A program made the position numbers and the translations under genes. DNA of 7,618 nucleotides from an uncultured Lysobacteraceae bacterium (lineage in GTDB: Bacteria > Pseudomonadota > Gammaproteobacteria > Xanthomonadales > Rhodanobacteraceae), in assembly GCA_946482585.1 (NCBI GenBank), contig CAMLSI010000251.1:1-7618 (forward strand). The letters run 5' to 3'. The notes beneath the pieces are model-generated. The model was given only the letters and a program-made list of their open reading frames with translations. It was not told the origin of the DNA and did no database searches. Positions 1-5,116 of the stretch are shown here, in pieces (within the stretch, counting starts at the first letter, position 1; every line of letters begins with the position of its first letter).

Positions 1-1458
1 GGCCGAGCCGTTGTTCTCGATGAACGGCACCATTTCGTCGTCGATGGTCTTCTGGGCGCGCTTGGTGAGTTCCGACGAGCCGCTCGCGAAGCTCACGATG
101 ACCGGCTTGGTCACGGTCGGCTCCTGCTTGGCGACCTGCTGGCGCTCCTGCTCGGTGAACGTGAACTCGGGCTTGGCTGCGGCTTGCTGCGCGGCCTGGC
201 TCTTCGCGAGCAGATTGCGGATGTAGCGCAGGTCGACCGAATCCTGCGGTGCGATCACCGGCGAATTCGGATTCGCGAGCGCACCCGCCTTGCGGTAGAT
301 GCCGTCGAAGCGGCGATAGACGCGATCGTAGTGATTCGTGCCGCCGACCAGGCCGAAGATGCGCGCGTTGTCTTCGAGGCCGGTCCAGACGAGATTGTCG
401 AACAGGCCTTTGACGAAGCCGCGTCCCTGGTCCTTTGCGAGCAGCGCGAAGAACTCTTCCGTGCGCACCAGCGCGTCGACTGCCTCGTCCGGCGCCTTGC
501 GGGCAGCCTCGACGCCGGCCATCCAGCCGCCGACGAAGCCCTGGAACGCAGCCTCGTTGGCCGGCTCGGACAGCACGCGGTTGTCGCAGACGATGACGTC
601 GTAGATCAGGTTGGTCGCGGTCTTGGTCGAATAGACGACGTGCGCGCCCGGAATGTTCTTGAGCGCGAGCGACAGGTCCGGATCCCACAGCGCGGCCGCG
701 TCGACGTTGCCGCTCTCCAGCGCGGCGCGCACGCCGGCCGTGCCTTCCTCGGCGTTGATGTAGACGTAGCGCACCGACTGCTTCTTGCGCGCGGTCAGGC
801 TCGAATTCTCGATCGCGTCGATCGTCATGCCGTCCGACGGCGTGAACTGCAGCAGCGCGATGCTGTGGTCGGCGAGGTCCTCGACGCGCGTGATCTGCGG
901 GTTGCGCGCGATGATCGCGTCGCCGCCCTGCGTGTTGTCGACCGCCATGAGCGCGCGGCCGTCGAGGCCGGCGTTGCGCAGGTTCGGCTGTTCCTGCGCC
1001 CAGAAATCGGAGGTGCGCCAGGCGCAATGCGCGGTCTTGGATTCGAAGATCGTCGACAAGGTCGGGATGTCGTCCTGGATCACGAACTCGACGTTGACGC
1101 CGTTCTGCGCGAACAGCGAACCCGCCTGGGTCTTCAGCGCCTTGCCGTTGGCGAGCAGCGCCGGCGCATAGCCGTGGAAGCTCACGATGCTGACCTTCAA
1201 CGGATTGCCGGCGCTGCCGAGCGGGCCGCCGGCCGCGGGAGCGGTCGTCGGCTTGGCCGTGCTCGTCGGCGCCGCGGGCGTCGCATCGGGCGACTTGGTG
1301 CTCGCGGTCGTCGGCGCGCCCGGCGATGCCGGTGCGCCCGGCTGACCGGCCTTGCCCTGGACGATCTCCTTGAGGCCCAGATGCCAGGCGGCAGCGGCAG
1401 TGCCGCCGAGAATGATGAGGGTTACCAGACCTTTGGCGAGCGGGGTCATCTTGGCCAT
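1..1458 (-). CDS. Membrane-anchored solute-binding / OmpA fusion protein (C-terminus outside window)
   Basis: The reading frame stays open from ATG at 1458-1456 to the left edge (486 codons, no stop), so the C-terminus is missing. Residues about 7-27 form one hydrophobic segment without a clear cleavage site, so it probably acts as an inner-membrane anchor. A Pro/Ala/Thr-rich linker (about 35-80) follows. From about residue 86 there is a periplasmic solute-binding domain of the NitT/TauT/NMT1-like kind, starting with 'NPLKVSIVSFHGYAP' and containing 'AALWDPDLSLAL'. From about residue 452 an OmpA-type domain begins: 'VIVSFASGSSEL', with Phe457 opening the usual F..GS.EL motif. OmpA domains of this class bind peptidoglycan. 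The architecture matches proteins annotated as 'phosphate ABC transporter substrate-binding/OmpA family protein', but nothing here shows phosphate as the ligand. A GGAG ribosome site lies at 1464-1467, 5 nt before the start. It lies 23 bp behind the coiled-coil gene on the same strand, so co-transcription is likely. Confidence 0.85.
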   Translation of the reverse strand, partial: MAKMTPLAKGLVTLIILGGTAAAAWHLGLKEIVQGKAGQPGAPASPGAPTTASTKSPDATPAAPTSTAKPTTAPAAGGPLGSAGNPLKVSIVSFHGYAPALLANGKALKTQAGSLFAQNGVNVEFVIQDDIPTLSTIFESKTAHCAWRTSDFWAQEQPNLRNAGLDGRALMAVDNTQGGDAIIARNPQITRVEDLADHSIALLQFTPSDGMTIDAIENSSLTARKKQSVRYVYINAEEGTAGVRAALESGNVDAAALWDPDLSLALKNIPGAHVVYSTKTATNLIYDVIVCDNRVLSEPANEAAFQGFVGGWMAGVEAARKAPDEAVDALVRTEEFFALLAKDQGRGFVKGLFDNLVWTGLEDNARIFGLVGGTNHYDRVYRRFDGIYRKAGALANPNSPVIAPQDSVDLRYIRNLLAKSQAAQQAAAKPEFTFTEQERQQVAKQEPTVTKPVIVSFASGSSELTKRAQKTIDDEMVPFIENNGSA

Positions 1459-1481
1459 GGTGGCTCCGTTGCAGGGTTGTA

Positions 1482-2189
1482 TCAGGGCGTCTGCGCAGCG
1501 GCCGCGGGGGCGGCGCCGAACGTCGCGGCCAGGCGCTTGAGGCGGTCGGCTTCGGCGTCGAGCCGCGCGACTTCGCGCAGGCAGGCTTCCTTGGTCGACC
1601 GCGCCGCGTTTTCGAATGCGGCCTTTTCTTCGGTCGCGCGCGCGACTTCACGTTCGAGCAGGGCTTCGAGATCGGCGATCTGCTTGCGGATGCCGCCGAC
1701 GGCGTCCTGCTGGCGCTGGTCGCGTTCAGCAATGTCGTTGCGTGCCTTTTCCAGCGCGGCGCGCGCCTGGGCTTCGAGCTGGCTGCGCGCCTGGCCGAGC
1801 GCGCGCGTCTTGCGCTCGGCATCGAGCAGCGCGTCGTCGACGGTCCAGGCGTCGTCGGCCGCATCGAGCGCGCGCACGGCGGCGATGCGTGCGGCCGGAT
1901 CGAGCGCGGCGAGGCCGTCGAGAATCTTGAGCAGTTTTTCGGCAGTGAACGCCGAGGCAGGCACCGACTGATCGCTGTAGATCGCCTCGAACGGACGCTG
2001 CTCGGCGATCGGACCCTCCGGTACGGCAATGGGCGCGGCGACGGGTTCGGCGGCCGGTTCACGCGCATGGTCCATGACGACCTGCGGCGCCGGCTCCGCT
2101 TCGGCGGGCATGTCGACCGCGACGGGTTCGGCGTTTTCGTCGAGCTCGACGAGACCCGCCTTCTGCAAAGCACGCATGAATCGGCTCAA
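1482..2189 (-). CDS. Coiled-coil protein of unknown function, first gene of the operon with the OmpA fusion
   Basis: 235 residues with no signal peptide, so probably cytoplasmic. An N-terminal helix (MSRFMRALQKAGLVELDE) leads into an acidic Pro/Ala/Glu-rich, disordered-looking stretch (about 19-65). A small conserved-looking region follows (about 66-118, with 'AEKLLKILDGLAALD' and 'ALDAADDAWT'). A long Ala/Glu/Arg-rich coiled coil then runs from about 120 to 222. I recall similar proteins, with the LLKxxDGL and AxDAADDxW signatures, beside solute-binding/OmpA fusions and TelA-type toxic-anion-resistance genes. No TelA is visible here, so that link is memory plus inference. The TTG start at 2189-2187 is preferred over the ATG four codons later because GGGAG at 2200-2196 sits 6 nt before it. 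It is the upstream member of a two-gene transcription unit, and its function is unknown. Confidence 0.8.
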   Translation of the reverse strand: MSRFMRALQKAGLVELDENAEPVAVDMPAEAEPAPQVVMDHAREPAAEPVAAPIAVPEGPIAEQRPFEAIYSDQSVPASAFTAEKLLKILDGLAALDPAARIAAVRALDAADDAWTVDDALLDAERKTRALGQARSQLEAQARAALEKARNDIAERDQRQQDAVGGIRKQIADLEALLEREVARATEEKAAFENAARSTKEACLREVARLDAEADRLKRLAATFGAAPAAAAQTP

Positions 2190-2195
2190 CGCAAT

Positions 2196-2200
2196 CTCCC
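2196..2200 (-). promoter_or_regulatory. Ribosome-binding site that selects a TTG start
   Basis: On the minus strand GGGAG lies 6 nt before TTG at 2189-2187. The in-frame ATG (fifth codon) would have an 18-nt gap, which is too long for this site. The spacing therefore supports the TTG start of the coiled-coil gene. Confidence 0.6.
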
Positions 2201-2224
2201 CATTGCCGGCGCATTCACGGTCGA

Positions 2225-2230
2225 AGTGTA
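2225..2230 (-). promoter_or_regulatory. Possible -10 element for the minus-strand operon
   Basis: On the minus strand this reads TACACT, inside CGCCTACACTTCG, a 4 of 6 match to TATAAT. It would start transcription about 30 nt before the TTG start codon. No good -35 hexamer is seen 16-18 nt upstream, so the call rests on the -10 match and position alone. Confidence 0.3.
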
Positions 2231-2262
2231 GGCGATCCTGCGCGACCGATGCTTGTCGGCCG

Positions 2263-2302
2263 CGCCGCCCACGCCCCTCCCTCGCGACAACGTGGGGTGG
2301 CG
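2263..2302. repeat. Inverted repeat in the divergent intergenic region
   Basis: Arms CGCCGCCCACG (2263-2273) and CGTGGGGTGGCG (2291-2302) pair over 11 positions with one G-T pair and one bulged G, around a 17-nt loop. It lies between the divergent coiled-coil and VESFPD genes. It could be an operator or an RNA hairpin. There is no T-run on either side, so it does not look like a terminator. Confidence 0.3.
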
Positions 2303-2376
2303 CCGCACCGCCGCAAGGGTGACGAATGGGATAGCGCGGCGTCCTGTCTGCCGTGGCGGCGTGTGCGAATCTCGCC

Positions 2377-2382
2377 TAGGCT
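2377..2382 (+). promoter_or_regulatory. Weak candidate -10 element for the VESFPD repeat gene
   Basis: TAGGCT (in CGCCTAGGCTCGCC) sits about 30 nt before the ATG at 2412, leaving a short leader that contains the ribosome site GGAG (2402-2405). No convincing -35 is present. This is the best candidate in a GC-rich leader and is only weakly supported. Confidence 0.25.
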
Positions 2383-2411
2383 CGCCGTCCCGACCTCGCC
2401 CGGAGACGACC

Positions 2412-2711
2412 ATGCAACGCCTGTTCGCGCTGGTGCTGGTGGCGGCGTCGCTGACCGCGACCGCCGGCGACGACAAACCGGACCTCGCGCGCATCCGGGG
2501 CAAGATCCAGTTCGTCACGAGCTTTCCGGACTACAAGGTCAAGGTCGTCGAGAGCTTCGCCGACCTGCACGTAAAGATCGTCGAGAGTTTTCCCGACGAC
2601 GCCGGCGAGTGGCAGATCGTCGACAGCTTTCCCGACTACAAGATCCAGCTCGTGGAAAGCTTCCCGGATTTCACGATTCGCTACGTCGAGAGTTTTCCCG
2701 GCGTGCCCTAG
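2412..2711 (+). CDS. Secreted VESFPD-repeat beta protein, hypothetical
   Basis: 99 residues. A signal peptide (MQRLFALVLVAASLTATA, cleavage likely after Ala18) precedes a mature protein of about 81 residues that is nearly all repeats. The unit is (I/V)-x-(hydrophobic)-V-E/D-S-F-P-D-(Y/F)-K. Six SF pairs start at residues 37, 48, 59, 72, 83 and 94, a spacing of 11, 11, 13, 11, 11. The longer central unit carries 'DDAGEWQ', and the last unit ends 'SFPGVP'. Alternating hydrophobic residues suggest one beta strand per unit. I recall small exported proteins like this in many Gram-negative bacteria with no known function. The layout resembles the DUF6150/'7(1) septoil knot' family, which has YxSQAD repeats and a central G-x-W unit; that link is inference. 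The start was chosen for GGAG at 2402-2405 and the signal peptide. The same frame is open upstream from 2253 but shows no ribosome site. Confidence 0.85.
   Translation: MQRLFALVLVAASLTATAGDDKPDLARIRGKIQFVTSFPDYKVKVVESFADLHVKIVESFPDDAGEWQIVDSFPDYKIQLVESFPDFTIRYVESFPGVP
2502..2702 (+). repeat. Tandem coding repeat, 33-39 bp units (VESFPD)
   Basis: Six imperfect units encode residues 31-97 of the secreted protein. Five of the six SF motifs continue with Pro, and the second has Ala ('SFAD'). At DNA level CGTCGAGAGTTTTCCCG occurs exactly at 2579-2595 and 2684-2700. Elsewhere the units differ at third positions, which suggests old duplication kept by selection on the protein. Confidence 0.8.
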
Positions 2712-2719
2712 CGGGATGC

Positions 2720-2747
2720 GGAGAAGCGGGCGAACGCCGGTTTCTCC
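2720..2747 (+). terminator. Stem-loop behind the VESFPD gene, terminator-like
   Basis: Arms 2720-2731 (GGAGAAGCGGGC) and 2736-2747 (GCCGGTTTCTCC) pair at 11 of 12 positions, with one G-U pair and one G-G mismatch, around the loop GAAC. It starts 8 nt after the TAG stop. No T-run follows, so it may be a weak terminator or a 3'-end protecting hairpin. Confidence 0.5.
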
Positions 2748-2845
2748 ATCGAACGGCCTGCGCGTGATCTCCGCGCGGCGACTGCGTCGTATGTGTCGAG
2801 CAGAAGTGGGCATCCCGCCTTCACTCGGCATCGCAGAGGTGATTC

Positions 2846-4408
2846 ATGCGTTTCTCCCTTTTGTACGGCGCGAGCGCTGCCGCGCTCGCCCTGGGCCTTT
2901 CCGCCTGCGCGCCGGTCGATAGCGGCGTCGATCAGTGCAGCGACGTCAACATCGACCTGATCGAAGTGAAGGACGCGAAGTACGCGAACCTGCCCGAGAA
3001 CGAGGGCGGCCTGAGCCCGGCCACGATCGCGCAGATCGACGCGCTCGTGGAGGACTATCTGGCCGCGCCCGCGACCGACATCGCGGGCTGCGCCATCGGC
3101 ATCACGCGCAACGACCGCATCGCGCTGCTGCGCGGCTACGGCCTCGCCGACATCGACGACGATCGCCCGTTCACGATCGCGACGCCGGCGGCGATCGGAT
3201 CGATCTCCAAGACCCTGACCGCGCTGGGCGCTCTGAGGCTGGAGATGGACACCGAACTCACGCTCGACAGCCCGGTCTACGCCGCGCTCGGCGAGCCGCC
3301 GCTGGCCAACGGCGACTTCACGCTGAAGCAGTTGCTGATCCACAAGGCCGGCCTCGCCGGAGATCCGAGCTTCGACGGCCCGTTCAATACGCTGGACGAG
3401 ATCAACGCGTTCTATGCCGGCATGGGCATCGAGTGGCCGTCGCTGCGGCCGCGTCTCGTGTTCCCGGGCTACGGCAACAACGACGCGAACCAGCCTGCCG
3501 CGCCGAACACGACCGCGCTGTACTCCAATACCGGCTACAGCATCGCCGGTGCGCTCGTCGATCAGCGCAGCCGCGGAGCCGACATTCCGCTGAAGGCGCG
3601 CGGCTACGAAAACTACATCTGGAACAGGGTCGCGCGTGGCACTTCGGCCAGCGAGCCGACGATGATCAGCGCCTGCCTCAATACCGGTTTCCGCGCCGGC
3701 GACATCAAGAACCATGCGACCGGCTACGACAGCAACGGCGTGGTCTCGAACTACCACAGCGGGGGCGGCTGGGGCTGGGAAGGCCCGGCCGGCGGCTGGT
3801 CGATGACGATCGGCGACGTCGCGCGGCTCATGCTGATCCTGCAGAGCGACGCCGTGATTCCGAAAGCCACGATCGACGCGACGATGCGCACCTACTACGC
3901 CAATTCGGGCTCGCTGCGGCTCGGCCTGGGTCTCGAACTCGGTTCCGCCCAGCAGGGCAGCTGGTTCGGCAAGGGCGGCAACATCGCAGGCTATACCTCG
4001 GACATGAAGATCTGGCCGAACGACCAGGGCGGCAGCTGGGGCGTGGCGTTCCTCTGCAACCAGAGCGGCACGCGCAAGGGCCTGACCAACGACATCCATG
4101 CGCTGCTGACCGCGTCGACCGCCCCGCCGCCGATCGGCGGCGGCAAGCAGATTCCGCGCGCCGGCGAGCCGACGCCGGCCTGGCTCGACATCGCCAAGCG
4201 CTATGAGCCGCTGGTGCGCCGCATGGCCGGGAGTTATCTCGAGAACGGCGAATCGCCGGAACGCGCCTGGGCGATCGCGCGGCAGGAACTGCTGACGCTC
4301 GGTAACGGCCGCAGCTTCGTCGCGGCGCTGGATCGCGGCGATTTCGCGACGGCGGTGACCGTGCTGCCGACCCTGCGCTGGCCCGACGGCAGTCCCGTGA
4401 CACCGTAA
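2846..4408 (+). CDS. Lipoprotein serine hydrolase, beta-lactamase/PBP fold, with extra C-terminal tail
   Basis: 520 residues. A signal peptide ends in the lipobox LSAC with Cys21, so the protein is probably lipid-anchored. The hydrolase domain (about 55-422) has the serine beta-lactamase-like motifs: S-I-S-K with nucleophile Ser119 and Lys122; Y-S-N at 226-228; 'PAGGWSMTIGDVARL' at 314-328, as in class C-type hydrolases; and GKGG at 375-378 in place of the KTG/HxG motif. The family includes class C beta-lactamases, D-alanyl-D-alanine peptidases and esterases, and the substrate cannot be told from sequence. Cys31, 82, 277 and 404 could form disulfides. A Pro/Gly-rich linker (about 423-442) leads to a tail (448-520) shared with the 122-residue protein downstream. 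A strong ribosome site, AGAGGTGA (2835-2842), supports the start. A strong terminator follows 26 nt after the stop. Confidence 0.85.
   Translation: MRFSLLYGASAAALALGLSACAPVDSGVDQCSDVNIDLIEVKDAKYANLPENEGGLSPATIAQIDALVEDYLAAPATDIAGCAIGITRNDRIALLRGYGLADIDDDRPFTIATPAAIGSISKTLTALGALRLEMDTELTLDSPVYAALGEPPLANGDFTLKQLLIHKAGLAGDPSFDGPFNTLDEINAFYAGMGIEWPSLRPRLVFPGYGNNDANQPAAPNTTALYSNTGYSIAGALVDQRSRGADIPLKARGYENYIWNRVARGTSASEPTMISACLNTGFRAGDIKNHATGYDSNGVVSNYHSGGGWGWEGPAGGWSMTIGDVARLMLILQSDAVIPKATIDATMRTYYANSGSLRLGLGLELGSAQQGSWFGKGGNIAGYTSDMKIWPNDQGGSWGVAFLCNQSGTRKGLTNDIHALLTASTAPPPIGGGKQIPRAGEPTPAWLDIAKRYEPLVRRMAGSYLENGESPERAWAIARQELLTLGNGRSFVAALDRGDFATAVTVLPTLRWPDGSPVTP
4187..4408 (+). repeat. Direct repeat copy 1: tail domain of the serine hydrolase
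   Basis: 222 bp, including the stop codon, encoding residues 448-520. It aligns without gaps to 4799-5020; by hand count 44 of 73 residues are identical. Best-kept blocks are 'RAWAIAR' and 'RWPDGS'. Confidence 0.85.
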
Positions 4409-4434
4409 CGCGCTCGACGCACAACGCGAAGCCG

Positions 4435-4469
4435 CGGGAAGGGCGGGCCTCGGTCCGCTCTTCCCGTTT
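4435..4469 (+). terminator. Strong intrinsic terminator after the serine hydrolase gene
   Basis: CGGGAAGGGCGG (4435-4446) pairs with CCGCTCTTCCCG (4455-4466) over 12 bp with one G-U pair and an 8-nt loop. It is followed at once by TTT (4467-4469). It should end transcription of the hydrolase gene and separate it from the 122-residue paralogue. Confidence 0.75.
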
Positions 4470-4520
4470 GCCGCAGCGTGAAACCCCGCCGCATCGACTC
4501 CCGCCGTCAGCATGCGCTGC

Positions 4521-4555
4521 AGCTATTTATCATTGTTTACTTTGAGTCAGTTGTC
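4521..4555. promoter_or_regulatory. AT-rich island, probable promoter or regulator-binding region
   Basis: About 70% A+T over 35 bp in an otherwise GC-rich window. It includes TATTTATCATTGTTTACTTT, lies just past the terminator and about 100 nt before the 122-residue gene. Hexamers resembling -10 boxes occur on both strands (for example TATTTA on plus), but none pairs well with a -35. A promoter or a site for a nucleoid or regulatory protein is likely, and the exact start cannot be fixed. Confidence 0.4.
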
Positions 4556-4576
4556 CGGTGTACGGCGACACACCGG
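4555..4576. repeat. Perfect inverted repeat next to the AT-rich island
   Basis: CCGGTGT (4555-4561) and ACACCGG (4570-4576) are perfect 7-bp arms around the 8-nt loop ACGGCGAC. If transcription starts in the AT-rich island, this hairpin would lie in the long leader of the 122-residue gene. It could also be an operator. It has no T-run. Confidence 0.45.
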
Positions 4577-4651
4577 CCGCCGACGCCATGATCCCTGCGC
4601 CGGCCGTACCGCGTATGCCAGGACATCCTTCGACCACGACCGGACATCGCC

Positions 4652-5020
4652 ATGAACCTGTCCCTGCTCTATGCCACCGCAACCGTCGCGCTGGCCGCGG
4701 CCATCGGCAGCTGGACGACGACGACACCGGTCGTGCCGGCGACGACAGCAACGGCCGACGCGCAGATCGTGTCCGCGGGCCCGATGACGGCGCGCGTCGA
4801 TGTCGCGACGCGTTACGCACCGATCGTGCGCCGGCTCGCGGCCGGCTATCTCGACGGCAGCGAAACGCCGGACCGCGCCTGGGCCATCGCGCGGACGCGG
4901 CTCCTGGCGCTCGGCGACGGCCACGCGTTCGTCGCGTCGCTCGAACGCGGCGACCTGCAGAGCGCCGTGCGACTGCTGCCCGCGATGCGCTGGCCGGACG
5001 GCAGTGCCGTGACGCTGTAA
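4652..5020 (+). CDS. Small exported protein: signal sequence plus the hydrolase's tail domain
   Basis: 122 residues, with no enzyme domain recognised. It begins MNLSLLYATATVALAAAIGS, close to the hydrolase's MRFSLLYG start, but has Trp21 where the hydrolase has its lipobox Cys21, so it is exported but probably not lipidated. A Thr/Pro/Ala-rich linker (about 22-49) follows. Residues 50-122 are the same domain as the end of the serine hydrolase: 'RYAPIVRRLAAGYL', 'PDRAWAIAR', 'FVASLERGD' and 'RWPDGSAVT', ending at the same codon. It looks like a paralogue lacking the catalytic part, or like a free version of a tail that was added to the enzyme. The domain is predicted helical and I cannot name it. 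The ribosome site is weak (GGA at 4642-4644). No alternative in-frame start lies upstream. Terminator, AT-rich island and hairpin upstream suggest its own transcription. Confidence 0.75.
   Translation: MNLSLLYATATVALAAAIGSWTTTTPVVPATTATADAQIVSAGPMTARVDVATRYAPIVRRLAAGYLDGSETPDRAWAIARTRLLALGDGHAFVASLERGDLQSAVRLLPAMRWPDGSAVTL
4799..5020 (+). repeat. Direct repeat copy 2: domain of the 122-residue protein
   Basis: The same length as copy 1 (222 bp including the stop) with no gap, beginning 612 bp downstream of where copy 1 begins. Both copies end in GTGAC-(2-3 nt)-GTAACGC around the stop. The DNA has diverged mostly, but not only, at third positions. Confidence 0.85.
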
Positions 5021-5065
5021 CGCCGGCGCGCGCGCGGGCACCCGTGCCGACGCGCACTACCGGCG
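5021..5065 (+). repeat. GC-only structured region after the 122-residue gene
   Basis: The region holds an alternating CG run (about 5026-5036), a small inverted repeat GGCA-CCCG-TGCC (5037-5048), and an outer pair CGCCGG (5021-5026) / CCGGCG (5060-5065). Together they could fold into one branched hairpin right after the stop codon. No T-run follows, so a terminator role is only possible. Confidence 0.3.
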
Positions 5066-5116
5066 CCGTGCCGCGGATTGCTATGGTTGCGGACCGCCCA
5101 GCCTCCGGAACCCGCC

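Noticed and set aside
184..1971. Open frame of 595 codons on the plus strand across the OmpA fusion and coiled-coil genes
   Set aside because: It spans two real minus-strand genes and the gap between them, and its product is Arg-rich with no domain. It is a composition artefact.
2253..2411. N-terminal extension of the VESFPD gene to an ATG at 2253
   Set aside because: The extension would precede and bury a clear signal peptide, and GGAG is correctly placed only for the ATG at 2412.
2502..2702. CRISPR-like or satellite DNA repeat
   Set aside because: The repeat is protein-coding and in frame, and its units have diverged at silent positions; there are no identical repeats with unique spacers.
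2711..2818. Perfect 9-bp inverted repeat GCGGGATGC / GCATCCCGC with arms 90 nt apart
   Set aside because: The arms are short and far apart, and a closer, stronger hairpin (2720-2747) lies inside. It could easily occur by chance in GC-rich DNA.
2708..4513. Open frame of 601 codons on the minus strand opposite the serine hydrolase
   Set aside because: Antisense shadow. It runs through the terminator and shows no family motif, while the plus frame has lipobox, SxxK and YxN.
5082..5087. TATGGT as a -10 element for the S46 peptidase gene
   Set aside because: No -35 match at 16-18 nt and only a moderate -10 match; not enough to call a promoter.
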